DNA from: Trachythela sp. YZ-2020 | Lineage: Eukaryota; Cnidaria; Anthozoa; Malacalcyonacea; Clavulariidae | Reading direction: 5' to 3' | Assembly: GCA_016169945.1 (NCBI GenBank) | Contig: JADLSH010000377.1 | Coordinates: forward strand, 1,674,001-1,738,000 | DNA length: 64,000 nucleotides | Part shown: one piece after another, positions 44,897 through 56,071 of the stretch | How positions within the stretch are numbered: the stretch's first letter is position 1 | How the letters are laid out: each line of letters starts with the position of its first letter | Position numbers and translations under genes: made by a program | Notes under the pieces: generated by a model | Seen by the model: the letters and a program-made list of their open reading frames with translations, nothing else | Databases searched by the model: none | What the model was told of the DNA's origin: nothing

Positions 44897-46536
44897 ATGG
44901 AAGAAGCTGAAAAAGTTAAAGAGTTTTTGAAAGAAGTTAATCTTTCTCAGTATTACGAGAAATTTATTGTAGAGGGATATGATGATTTGAATCAGATAAT
45001 TTCCATGCCAGACTCTTCAGCTGAATTGGAATGCCTTATAAAGGATGTTGGCCTGTTTAACAAGCGGTTTGCCGCAGCTGTTCAAATACTATCGTCAAAA
45101 AGTGAGCATGGAGAACCCTCCAGAAAAAGACAGATCATACACATGTCGAACTACACCAGGAAGATGATCTCTCAAAATGCAAGTATTTTATATTGTTTAA
45201 ATAAATACAAATTACCTTTTGTAATAATATAGTAAAATATTTATACTAAAGTGAAACTGACACAATATTCAACACGACATTCATCACGACATTCCATAGC
45301 CCCCCTGCAGCGACATTACTATTTTCCATCATTTAAAAAGGCTTTGGCTTGAAACATTAATATTTAATATGTGAAAATTGTATCACAGATTTAGTATTTA
45401 TATAAAGAAAACAAAATAACAAAAGTTGACAGGGAGAGAAGCAAAACGTCTGTGCCAATCGAAATATTAATATTTCAACCTGGCCCTAGTATTATTAAAT
45501 GTTATCAAATATTAACAAAACAATGGTTGTGATACTAATTTTTGAATCTTCCTTTCAGGGCCCAAACAAGTCAAAGACCTGTGGATACCAAACCCCCGAA
45601 CTGCTCAGCTCAAATTCCAAAATCAAGTATTAAAAGATATATTCTATTCATCGTGTGAACTAATGGCCCCACTGCAGTTCAAGGAGTATGCTATTTCACA
45701 ACGTGTGAGTCGATGGAGAATACAAAGAGAAGTTGACGAGGTTAACAAAAAGGTTAACAATATTTTAAATACCGAGAGCAAGGATGGCATCAAGTGACAT
45801 TGGAAAACTAAAGAAAGGAGATTTGCACAAAGCTGAATCTTCCGAACAATGTATTGAGAAATTAATTGACACTGTGTCACAAACACTAAAGAAAATAACT
45901 GAACTGCGAGCTAATCTTTTTGATAAAGATAGAAATGTGAAAACATGGAGGTCGAATGAACTTAAATTTTTTTATGCAAATAAAACAAGTTTGGAGACAA
46001 CATTGAGCACCTTGCTTAGTACTCAAACATCTATTATTACAAATGTGAAATTTCTGAAAAGAAAATTTATAGACACAACCACTGAACATCAAACTGAAGT
46101 TAAAAGGAAAAATAAGCGAGTGCAAGAAAACAAGAGAAAGTCGGAAAAAGAGAAGGAAAGTAGACTAATGGAAAAAGTTTTGGAGGTTTTGAAATTGCTA
46201 ACAGATGGAAAGGTGTTAACTTTGGCAGAAGTTGAAGCTAGCGAACCGTTAGAGTTATGGCAACTCAACCAAACATGCAAAACTGTTCCAAGATATCACT
46301 CAGCAATGGATTACTTAATCCAAAAAGAATTGTTTGCTGACAATGCAATGGCTTTTGTTCAGAGTCTCTCTGAGAAAATGAAACAAAAGCTGAGAGATGT
46401 GACACAAAAAAATGAAGAGAGAAAGGAGAACAAGAAAAAACAGAGAACCATTTTTGACTGTCTACATCCAAAGTCAGATGAACAAGAGCAAGAACATGAG
46501 GATATTGATAACATGTCTGATGAGAGTGAAGGTTAA
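44897..46536 (+). pseudogene. SAM-domain plus coiled-coil accessory protein
   Basis: Exon 1 (44,897-45,182) starts MEEAEKVKEFLKEVNLSQYY; VEGYDDLNQI, LECLIKDVGL and FNKRFAAAVQIL complete a SAM domain of about 65 residues. A 376-bp GT-AG intron (45,183-45,558) joins in frame to PKQVKDLWIPNPRTAQLKFQ, a region with FKEYAISQRVSRW. A frame change near 45,780 leads to a 250-codon frame that is strongly coiled-coil and basic (KRKNKRVQENKRKSEKEKE) with an acidic tail (EQEQEHEDIDNMSDESEG). SAM domains mediate protein oligomerisation; in this setting the protein could assemble with the transposase, but that is inference. The single frame change may be a mutation or an unrecognised intron. Confidence 0.65.
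45183..45558 (+). other. intron of the SAM-domain gene
   Basis: Donor GCAA|GTATTT and acceptor CCTTTCAG|GGCCC; the reading frame is kept across the junction. Confidence 0.65.
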
Positions 46537-46751
46537 TTTATTAACTTTCTTTATTAATTTTATCTACATCAGACATTTTACCAAAGTCTTCATCTTTTCC
46601 TCATGTTTATTTGACCTTTGAAGTAGAGGTTTATGTAAGTAAAAAAATTCTGTTTGAGAAATATTAAATATTGTTTCATACCCCATGTTAAAACTTCAAA
46701 TTAATTTTGTACCCCACCTTCACTATTAAAAATAATTTCGTACCCCATCTC

Positions 46752-46795
46752 AATATCCTCCGCCCCGGAGTAGCACTTACTTTATGACCGCTCCC
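46752..46795 (-). repeat. right terminal inverted repeat
   Basis: Inverse of the left end. Three TACCCC phrases precede it at about 46,680-46,746, in the same orientation as those at the left end rather than inverted. Confidence 0.85.
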
Positions 46796-47138
46796 TAAAG
46801 GGGGGGGGCTTATTTGAGATTAATAGAAAAATTATTGTAAATTGGCTTACTAATTGTTGGTTGCATATGACATCATGAGGGTATGTTGGTTATATTGGTA
46901 GGTACCAGGTACAAACAAATGTTTGATATACAGCTATATTAGCCTATATGGTACCAGCTAAAATGCTTTTGTTTCCTGAGTCTCAGGGGATTAATATTGC
47001 AACCCACCAATAGGAGTCTTATATTTTGTTTGCTTTTCAGTAATGGTCTATCCAGTAGAAGTACTCTTTCGCCGCGCATTCACTCACACCTGAGTGCGAC
47101 TCAAGTGAGATGCACTCAAGTAGAACTGAAGTGGGAGT

Positions 47139-47310
47139 AAAGGCTGATTTCCATTCAGTGCAAAATGTCGCGCGATCTTTTTGCGATCGTTTCCTTTTGA
47201 ATTATGAGCCCTTGACTGGAGCGGATCCGGTCGAGTGCTCATAATTCAAAAGCAAACGATCGTAAAAGGTCGATCGCGCGACATTTTGCACTGAATGGAA
47301 ATCAGCCTTT
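47139..47310. repeat. foldback element with 70-bp arms
   Basis: AAAGGCTGATTTCCATTCAG at the left returns as CTGAATGGAAATCAGCCTTT at the right. The inner arms contain GTCGCGCGATC and CGATCGTTT. It lies inside a wider region (about 47,060-47,710) rich in CACTCAAGTG / GAGTGA phrases in both orientations, probably an older host element. Confidence 0.75.
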
Positions 47311-47319
47311 AGAGTGGAG

Positions 47320-47890
47320 TATGAGTGTGAGTGTCCACTCAACGAGGGAGCACTCACGCTTGAAAATATTAGGCAGATTTGTATTGAAAGAGCGCGTATT
47401 TGAATATTGATGAGGGTATGAAGTATGGAACATAGGCATGTTGTAGAATCATCAATTGCATTCGTACGTCGTTGCCGCAGGTACAAAATAACTGAAAGTA
47501 GACAATATTATGCTCTTCGTCATATTTACCGTAATCAAAGAGATATGGTTTCCGTCTATTTCTGTTGTTTGGGACAATATTATTCACACATGCTAACCTA
47601 TTTAGCCACCTATCCGCCATGTTGGTATGATTAAGTAAAGTTGAGTGCGGCTCAAGGGACGTATTCCTCTCACTCACACTTCACTCCAAATCTGGAGTGA
47701 AGCTGAGTGAGCTTTTAGAATATAGACATTTGTCCCTAACTGTGGGTTGTTATTTTGAAATCAATTGCTGCTCTGGCATAAATAAAAGTTCTAAAAAATG
47801 TGCTGCTTAACTATTTATCATTAATTGTTATGGCCTGTTATGCGTAGCTAATATAGATGGGCTAGGTTGTGAGATCTCACCAGAATCCTT
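47320..47890. other. spacer without recognised gene
   Basis: Contains the right side of the older GAGTG-rich repeat (to about 47,710). No supported gene. Confidence 0.35.
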
Positions 47891-47901
47891 TTTCATTATA
47901 G

Positions 47902-48075
47902 GGTTAGAAAAGTTAAATGGCAGTAAATTGAAAAAGGATGGGACACAAACTGTAAAATTAAAATCTGGGACAACAGTGAAGTGGCCATAGCGAATTAAGT
48001 GTGGCTTTTGCAAGAAAACGTTCATGTTGCGCTATGATGCCGATTTGAAAGGTCGTATCAATGCATTTCAGAGAC
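47902..48075 (+). pseudogene. zinc-finger-like exon
   Basis: Bounded by a TTTTTCATTATAG acceptor and a GACGTATGT donor. The frame encodes LEKLNGSKLKKDG, one in-frame TAG, then IKCGFCKKTFMLRYDADLKG. CxxC followed by an aromatic/basic stretch resembles half of a C2H2 or BED-type finger; the histidine pair is not present. It may be an upstream exon of the NHL-repeat gene at 51.5 kb, into which LINE C inserted, but the splice phases as read do not match directly. Confidence 0.3.
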
Positions 48076-48204
48076 GTATGTATAATGTGATCATTATTTA
48101 TATTATTGTACACTGTCTGTCTACAAAACCCTACGATGAAGTCTTCTATATATCTATTTCAGAGCACTACAATGTTGGAGTATCAATTGACTAGATACTT
48201 CTTA

Positions 48205-51201
48205 TTATTCCAAAGTAGAAGATACTGTAGCATCCTCGTCATCATTCGATCATAGTAGACTCGACAATGATAATGATGATCATGATGACAGGGATGTTAC
48301 TAAGACTAACGATGATGGAAATGTGAACCCTCTAGACCCAATTACTCCAACCACGGACCAATATGAAAAGGTTTACCCAAAACTCAAGGGATTCAAAATA
48401 GGGCATTTAAATATTGCAAGTTTGGTAAAGCATAAAAACGAATTATTGGTTTTTCTGGCTAAACTCCCTTTTGATATAATTTGTATCAACGAAACTCGAC
48501 TTGACGACTCCATAGACAACTCTGAGGTTAAAATACCAGGTTACGATTTGATAAGAAAGGATAGAAACCGCAATGGAGGAGGAGTGGCTATCTACCTAAG
48601 GGATGTTATTCCCTATACTAATAGAGCTGACTTAATTCCAGTTAATGCAGAGGCAATTTGTCTTGAATTTAAAAAGCCGAAAGCTAAGCCAGTTCTAATT
48701 AGTACTTGGTATCGTCCACCAGACTCTAATATGGAATTCTTTAATGATTTTGAAAATTTCATAAAAGTGATTGACAATGAAAACAAAGAAATAATCATAA
48801 CAGGTGATTTTAACTGTGACATGCTGGACAGCAACTATAGGAATAACAACTCCAAACGATTGGATGACCTATTAGATATCTACCAACTACAGCAACACAT
48901 TGATAAGCCAACCCGAACAACTGACTCGACAAAAACACTAATAGACATTATAAAAACATCTGATTCAGGAGTGATTGCTTTGGGAATAAGTGACCATGAT
49001 CTGGTGTATATTTGTAGGAAAATAGGAGTACCCAGAGAAATGCCGAAAATAGTAGAAACAAGGCAATTTAAACATTTTAACGAAAACGAATTCCAACAAG
49101 ATTTAGCACAAGCGTTTAACTACTTTACATACAATTCTGATCCAAATCTTGCCTGGCAGGAGTGGAAGGACATATTTTTGTCTATTTCTGACAACCATGC
49201 TCCCTATCGTACTAGAAAAGTTAGAAACGAGTATTGCCCATGGTTGAATAATGAAATTAAAAACTTAGCTATCATCGAGATTTCCTAAAAAAATAGGCAG
49301 TGCGATTAAATTCTACTGCTTATACCGAGGCTTATAAAAGATGCAAAAACCAAGTTACCAAACTTATTAGGGATGCAAAAGCACACTATTATAAAACAAA
49401 TCTGGAACAATGCAAAAATAGTAAAGATAGCTGGAGATTTATCAATCATTTACTCAACAGGAGAACGACTACAACAACAATCAACCAGATCACAGTTAAT
49501 GGACAAACAATTACTGGTAACGATAATATAGCAAACGAGTTTAATAATTATTTTTGTGAAATAGGCCCTAAGCTTGCACAAACTATACCAGCAAGTAATG
49601 TAGACCCACTTCAATATATTACTGCTAATTCTAACAAGTTTACATTTAGACAAATTTCACCAATAGAATTATGCAGAAGACTAGATGGTATAAAATTAGG
49701 AAAGCTGCAGGACTCGACAAAATCACAAACAAACTGTTAAAGGCTGCAGGCTATACCATATGTGAAACCTTGCTTTATATTTTTAACCTGATCCTAGACG
49801 TTGGTATACTTCCAGACGACTTAAAACAGGCTAAGGTTACGCCTATCTATAAGGAAGGTGACAAAATGAATGCGGAAATTACAGACCTATATCCGTCATA
49901 TCGGCAATTTCAAAAATGCTAGAGAAAATAGTTTATAACCAACTTCTCAATTTTCTGAATGACAACAAAATAATTACAAAACGCCAATCTGGCTTCCGTA
50001 AATATCACTCTACTGAAACTGCTCTTTTGCAAACAACCAATGAATATTTAATGAATATGGATAAAGGCTTAATAAATGGTGTCTTGTTTCTTGATCTCAA
50101 AAGGCATTCGATACAGTCGACCACAAAATCCTTCTTGCTAAACTTGAACTATACGGAGTTAAAGGTGTAGCCCTTAACTTCTTCAAATCGTACTTAACCA
50201 ATAGGAGTCAATTATGTACAGTCCAAGGTACAAATTCCCAACTGAAAAAGATAAGTTGCGGAGTCCCACAGGATCAAACTTAGGACCGTTATTATTCTCA
50301 TTGTACATAAACGATCTTCCTAACTGTCTCGAACAAACAGAGGCATCTATGTTTGCAGATGACACAAATATATCAAGCATTGGTAATTCACCTGCGGACA
50401 TAGAAGTGAAACTAAACAATGATTTGCACAACGTCAATAACTGGTTAATAGCAAACAAGCTTACTTTAAACGTTAAATATTGAATTTATGCTAATAGCCT
50501 CTAAACGAAAATTGAAACAATTCTCACATGACCCATGTATACTGATTGGTAATCATAACATCAAACAGGTAACCAATAAAAGTACTGGGAATTACTTTAG
50601 ACGATGAATTGAGATGGCATAAACACAATGATCTTCAATGCAAAAACTATCCAAGAGCATTGCCTTATTAAGACGAGCCAAACGATTTGTTAGCCAAAAC
50701 GTGTTAATTAACATGTACAACTCACTAGTCTTACCTCACTTTACCTATTGCTCCAATGTGTGGAATGACGGCAGTCGTACACATACTGACAAGCTTTTAA
50801 AAATGCAAAAACGAGCGGCTAGAATTATCACAGGGTCAACTTACGAAGTAAGATCGAAAGACATATTTAATATTTTACACTGGGAACCAATTGAAACCAC
50901 TCTTAAGAAAAGAGAAATGATAATGACATTTAAGGCCTTACAAGGCCAACTGCCAGAATGTATGACTAACATCTTTAAAATTTGCCAAAATGATATGTAC
51001 CCGTTAAGAAGTAATGACTGTAAACTTTACTTGGAAAAACCTAAAACAGACTTCTTGAAGAAATCGTTTTCATATCGAGGTGCTGCATCATGGAACAATC
51101 TTCCAAATGATGTTGCCAACAACTACAAAGAGCTCTCCATAAGTAACTTCAAAACTTTAATCCACAACTATTTCACCAATTTGGAGAGAAATAGTGTGTG
51201 A
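48205..51201 (+). pseudogene. LINE C endonuclease/reverse transcriptase
   Basis: Endonuclease: GHLNIASL (catalytic N), CINETRLDD (catalytic E), YRPPDS, ITGDFNCDML, and ISDHDLVY in one frame to 49,286. After a shift the linker runs 49,300-49,740 (INHLLNR, FNNYFCEIGPKLA). RT blocks follow: AAGLDKITNKLLK, VTPIYKEGDK, QSGFRKYHSTETAL, FLDLK.HSIQS (a disrupted KAFDTVDH), GVPQ in a shifted frame, LGPLLFSLYIND and FADDTNIS at about 50,360. The C-terminus (50,638-51,201) includes NVWNDGSRTHTDKLLKMQKR. Five or more frameshifts make it inactive. Motifs place it in the CR1/L2/Jockey assemblage. Confidence 0.85.
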
Positions 51202-51471
51202 CAACCACCTGTGGGGCGGATTCTGATCCGAAGGAGTAATTTTTGGGTCTGGGAGGGTTAACATAATATACTATTTCTAGTTATATACGTGATTCATTCT
51301 AAGTTTTATATATAGTGTTCACTGCATGGGCTTTCTTTTTTTATATAGTCAGTATGTATAATAGATTTTTCATATTTGTAAATATCCTAACGGCCCCTTG
51401 AAAAGCAGTTTAATCTGAAGGGCTACCGTTTTTAAATAAGATGAATAATAATAATAATAATAATAATAATC
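48205..51471 (+). mobile_element. LINE C, near full-length non-LTR retrotransposon
   Basis: The coding region begins with an acidic Asp/Asn-rich leader (48,205-48,330) and continues through a complete endonuclease and reverse transcriptase to a stop at 51,199-51,201. A 3' UTR of about 240 bp follows, ending in an AAT trinucleotide tail (51,443-51,471). The element ends about 20 bp before a splice acceptor at 51,491-51,492, so it probably sits in an intron of the NHL gene. Confidence 0.85.
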
Positions 51472-51492
51472 AAGCAGTTGTCGTATTTTCAG

Positions 51493-53975
51493 ATATCAAG
51501 ATTCGAGTTCCAACGACATAGCATTGGATACAGATGATGGCTGTTCTTCCAGTGACGATGGCTGCACCACACACGTTCAAACTGATCAAGATATCCTCAT
51601 TGATTCGGATGAAAGTGAAGACCATAGTTCTGCTTGTTCAAACGACCAAGCCCATGGTAAATATTCTGATATTAATGTTGATCTGGATGAAGATGATCGA
51701 TGGATCGGTGCCTACAGTGTGGATAAGGGGGATCCTGTTTGTCGTAAATTCGATGACTTGATTCGTAGAAGTTTGATTACTAGGAATGAAATCCTTTACA
51801 AGTATCTTTCAGACGTCATCGCAATATTCTACGATCGATGTCATGCTTATGATCGCGAGGTTGTCGAATTTTTTAATACTATTCGTCACTTAGGCGGCAG
51901 ACGAATCGTAAATTTTATCAGGGGACCTATGAACATTTGACAAGGAAAAAAAGGTTCGATGCAGTACAAATTTGCATGTAAAATGAACTTTGGAGGTCCT
52001 TCAGAATCGGTCTGTAACAAAGAGCAAGCTGGTTATACTGTGAAATCTGGAGTTGTTAAGCCACTTTCACTGGCTCAGTTAGCACTAGCTACGAATAACA
52101 AACAAACTGCTCCTTTTATTGCATCTGACATTGTTCATGTAATTCCTTGTGCGATAAGCAATGACGGAAATGCAATCAAACCTAGTATCGAGTTCGATCC
52201 AAGGCTAAAGAGATGTATCGGTTTGGATATAGATGTAGACAGTGAATTCGCTAAGAGATGTGACGTGACAAAGTTACCCCAGAATTTTTGAGTGAACACA
52301 TTGTTACAGAAGTCCTTATTTCTTCAGCAACAACCCTCTGCAATATAAAGTAAGTATGCCTTGTGTGACAGAGTACATGACCAAAGGCGGAAAAACAGGA
52401 GTTTTAATCAGCAAGTCATTACTTTCGACGATCAAAACCCTGCAGATCTGTGAATCGTGTGTTAAGAGAATTGCTCCAGCTGAGCATGTTCTCAAATACA
52501 CGAATATTTGCGAAAGCCGTTGCGACGCATGCCTTTTCAAAGAATCCGTATGTGAAGGATGTGAAAGACAAAGTCATACAAGTCATTTGCCATGTTTAAG
52601 AGCGTGTAGTAACCGTCTAGAACGACGTCAGTTGTGTATCCGCCGAGTATTTCCCGTTTTAGCTGCCAATTGTGAAGAAGGGAACAAGAAAGCGTTCAAA
52701 ATCATCAAGAAGTCGGTTGAAGACGTGTCCATTGACCCAGACGTCTGTTTATTGTCCGTAATTCCCGATGTGCCTCATGTCGGTAAGAGCTTGAAAGCCG
52801 GATTTTCCAACTGGTACCTATTTTATGAACAGATTATCTAATAACGTCAAGCAAGCTATGAGAAAATTTATTCCAAAAAACGACTATGTTAGAAATAGGG
52901 ATCGTCAAGATCCGTGCGCTGTCCTGGCCTTGACAAGTGATTTTTTGTAAACTTACCTTTCCAGTATTGAACTGGTTTCGACAACAATCATCCCAGAATC
53001 ATGTAAGTTTACAACAGATAACAGAGCAGGGATGTATCCAAAACAAGTGAGTGTCGCTGTCGGTTCTTACTGCTGGCTGTATTTTATCTGTAATTTCAGT
53101 GAAGAGAATGGAAAGTCAGATTTAGTCAAAGTTCGATTGCACTCTCCGTTGGACAAATTCTTCGTCGTAAGAAAACAAGTCCATGCAAAGGAGGCCCACT
53201 TCTGCGATGGGATTGTTTACTTCTGTGGTGAACATTCCCACATCACGATTCTAGATGAATGTGCTGTTGTGAATTGACATGTTAGAAAGTTAACATCTAA
53301 AGCACTAAAAAGAGAAGGTTAACGATCTCGGCCTTCCTCTAGATCCTAACGCGACTGTTACACAGATGAAGGCATGTCTGATGCTGCACAAGATGAAAGT
53401 TGAAAAGCGGTTCACAGAAAAAGGCTTCAAAACCAGCACCATCAACTTCCGGAACAACGACAATGGTGAACAACCGAAATTCTCTTCTGTCTGCATAGTT
53501 GACAGCCAGTTGTTGTATGCAGCGTGTTCTACAGAGGAAGCAATTGTTGCTGTAACAACTTCGTTAGATGGAGTTGGTGTGCGCTGTTGTATGCAACGTA
53601 TCTTTTCTTATAGAGTGCGCTGGGGAACAATATCTAGCCTTTGTATCGTTTCTGTGAAATTGTTTGCTGTTTCGTGTGTCGGAATCGAAATGGTTGATTT
53701 GGCAACTGGTTCTTATTCGACGCGTGTCCTTGATAACGAACGAGATGGTTGTCATCCTCTTCAGGTCAGAGGAAGAGGTTCCGACATTATTTTTCGTGAT
53801 CCAACAAATCGCTAGATTTACAAGTACATGCTTGAGTCAGCTAAGTTGGACGTTTTTGCTGGAAATGGCGATGAAAACAGCGTGGACGGACCTGCTGCTG
53901 AATGCAGCTTCAGACAACCAAGCGGAATCGCAGTTCAGACTATTCGTTTCAATGGGAGGTATATTTCGTGATCCT
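51493..53975 (+). pseudogene. NHL-repeat protein pseudogene
   Basis: After a CGTATTTTCAG acceptor the frame opens with an Asp/Ser-rich acidic region, then FFNTIRHLGGRRIVNFIRGP. Shifted frames continue with MNFGGPSE, GYTVKSGVVK, then a Cys-rich block (ICESCVKRI, CESRCDACLFKESVCEGCE, HLPCLRACS) that resembles a zinc-binding domain, DVPHVGKSLKAGFSNWYLF, RKFIPKNDYVRNRDRQDP, and beta-propeller-like segments. A clear NHL motif, AGNGDENSVDGPAAEC then RQPSGIAV, ends the recognisable part. At least six frameshifts; few or no introns, which could mean a processed or mobile origin. I associate this architecture with multicopy uncharacterised proteins in corals, from memory only. Confidence 0.6.
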
Positions 53976-53989
53976 TTCAGACGTTTCTG

Positions 53990-54519
53990 ACAATTTTAGT
54001 GGGTAAGTCGAAGAAAACAAAGTTACTTTGCTGTACTTTGCCGTGGTAGTGATAGGTTAATGGCCGTTAATAGAATACGTAAGATTGACGTTTGCACAAG
54101 CCAAGCGCAACCCTCAAACTGCAAATCGTAGTTTGCATTAAACCCAGCAAGTTTTGACATGGTTATTTAGCCAAGTAGAATATTTATGCTTCATTCTTAA
54201 TGTGCAAATGTCCCAACTCGACCTGCGATTTGTAGCTTGGGGTTTCCTTTAAGTGTCAATCTTTAAGTCTGTAATGTTCATGCGATCAAACAGGCTAATT
54301 AATGTTGTTCATTATGACTACCCGTCCTTCACGGCTTTACTGAATGTTTGAAATATGCTTCGTAGAAATGCATGGTCGTTATTGCTTTATATGAAAAACA
54401 TGGCGGTACGGTTATACCACATAATGGCGGCCGGTTGACGGAAAAAGAGAAAAAATATGTGCGGTTTCCGAAAGACTGACCACCTATGATAGGCCCTATC
54501 TATTACGGAGTATTACCAC
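53990..54519. other. spacer without recognised gene
   Basis: No supported gene. It leads into the inverted repeat at 54,520. Confidence 0.4.
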
Positions 54520-54543
54520 TGACTCGTCCCCAGTCGCTCATCC
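54520..54543 (+). repeat. left copy of the 24-bp inverted repeat
   Basis: Perfect inverse of 60,593-60,616. It lies 60 bp upstream of the first ATG of the RecQ gene. Confidence 0.6.
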
Positions 54544-54602
54544 CGCTTAGGATGATGGGAATGGGTAAGGCTAGTGAGGGACTGGGAAATCCTGTTTTCA
54601 AG

Positions 54603-54893
54603 ATGGCGTCTGTCGCAATGGCGGACGCTATACCTGAGGAGCGATTAAGGGAAGAAATTTTCGTTAGGCCATTTCACAAAGCATTTTTGGCGAGCAAAGT
54701 TGTCTGTCCAGTGGCAGAGTGTGTGGAAAGTGTTTTAGTTTTTGAGGAAAACGAACTACCTCAACATTTTCGCGTGGTTCATAAGAAACACATCACGCCT
54801 CAAGATATAAATAATTCGGCATTGACGATGAAACGCATGCATGCCGAAGAAACGTTGCGATATATTCAGGATCAGTCAGATCAAAAGTCGAAG
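54603..54893 (+). CDS. RecQ-like gene, exon 1 (zinc-finger-like N-terminus)
   Basis: Starts at ATGGCGTCTGTC (an ATG in TATA-less context) and ends at an AAG|GTAAGA donor; 97 codons, phase 0. It encodes MASVAMADAIPEERLREEIF, then VVCPVAECVESVLVFEEN and LPQHFRVVHKKH, a single C2H2-type finger (C-x4-C ... H-x4-H). The linker (PQDINNSALTMKRMHAEE) is helical. It precedes a second intact exon and, further on, RecQ helicase exons in the same orientation. The bases upstream of 54,603 are open but come from the repeat end. Confidence 0.55.
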
Positions 54894-55006
54894 GTAAGAT
54901 CATATCATTAATACAGTTGTAAACAAGACTTGTTTAGCAAATTTTGCGCCCTTGTTTTGATAAAATATGTGCATATTTTAATATTTATGATTTGAATTAT
55001 TACTAG
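54894..55006 (+). other. intron 1 of the RecQ-like gene
   Basis: GTAAGA donor and ATTATTACTAG acceptor, 113 bp, phase 0. Confidence 0.65.
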
Positions 55007-55273
55007 GAATCGAGTGGGTGCTGGTTCAAAGTTTCCGGCGAAGGAAATGTCAATATATTTGCCGAAGATGCGAAGAAAGCTTCTAAAATTTACGGAATGT
55101 ATCTGCTGCACTCTGGAAAAGTAAAATCGTATGCAGACCAAAACAATCCGTGTAAAATCTCAGTACGTTGGATTTCTGGTGAAGCACGCTTTAATGCCTG
55201 GCATACCAAAGAGACAATTGATAAAAATATTGAAGGAAATATCATTATTGTTGAATGCTCTTTTATAAAAAAG
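55007..55273 (+). CDS. RecQ-like gene, exon 2 (unknown beta-rich domain)
   Basis: Eighty-nine codons, phase 0 at both ends, between a TACTAG acceptor and an AAG|GTTAGT donor. The peptide ESSGCWFKVSGEGNVNIF, KIYGMYLLHSGKVKSYA, NPCKISVRWISGEARFNAW and GNIIIVECSFIKK looks like a compact beta-rich domain; I do not recognise the fold. Its reading frame is intact. The long intron that follows (to 58,269) holds LINE D. Confidence 0.55.
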
Positions 55274-56071
55274 GTTAGTATTTTTCATATCAGTATATTT
55301 CATTTATATGAAAATATACATAAGCTAAGCATTAGGTATTAAAGCAAAAAAAAGTTCAAATTTGCTGTAGCTCATTGCCTTGTTTGCAGTACATTTTTCT
55401 GGCAGACAGTATTTTTTTATTATGCAACTTATGCGATAAGAGTGTGGGATCATAGACCAAGTTGCAAAAATCATAATTTGTGTTTGTCTGTCAGCAAAAT
55501 GTATGTTCTTATTCACCTTAGTTGTTACTTTGAGACAGAATATATGTATGTTTGTGTGTGTGTGATTTATATTAGGTCTCAATCTTTCAATTTAATGCGA
55601 ATATTTTTATGGATTGCAATCTGCTTTTTAGTTAAAAATAATTGTGGAATATTTCTAGCATGGATAGTCACAATCATGCTATTTCTCAGTATTAGTAAAA
55701 TTCCTTTGAACAACAATTCTATATTATAATTTTAGACAATATTGTATAAGACACTTTGGAAAGTGTGTTTGCTTAATCCATATAATATACTCTTCCATGG
55801 CATTAGACAGAGTAAAAAAACTAATAAAAGTTTCCAAGGTCCATTTGGGCTCATTGCCATGACCATGGAAAATATATATACTTTATTTAAGTTGAACCAA
55901 TTATTTACAGATAAAATAATTAAAAAAAAAAGTACAACAAGGGAGAATATAACAGGGTGAAACCCTAACCTAGGTATCCTCCCAATCTCACCATGCCCTT
56001 AAAATGAAAACAATTAGTATTAATAGCCTAACTAATATATTTAAATATATTTACAATAACTTAGCATCATT

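Larger units (their letters stand above)
40535..46795. mobile_element. 6.26-kb DNA transposon with DDE-like and SAM-domain genes
   Basis: The termini are inverted repeats beginning GGGAGCGGTCATAAAGTAAG, 42 of 44 bases identical, with TA directly outside each (40533-40534, 46796-46797). Inside each TIR lie repeats of the phrase TACCCC (CATACCCC, GTACCCCA). Two divergently oriented genes fill the interior: a transposase-like gene on the minus strand (40.9-44.7 kb) and a SAM/coiled-coil gene on the plus strand (44.9-46.5 kb). The superfamily is not one I can name; TA targets occur in IS630/mariner and some Harbinger relatives, but protein motifs fit neither well. Confidence 0.85.

Noticed and set aside
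54486..54602. Upstream extension of RecQ exon 1 (PLTRPQSLIPLRMMGMGK)
   Set aside because: It translates the 24-bp inverted repeat; the same peptide arises from the right copy, so it is repeat, not protein.
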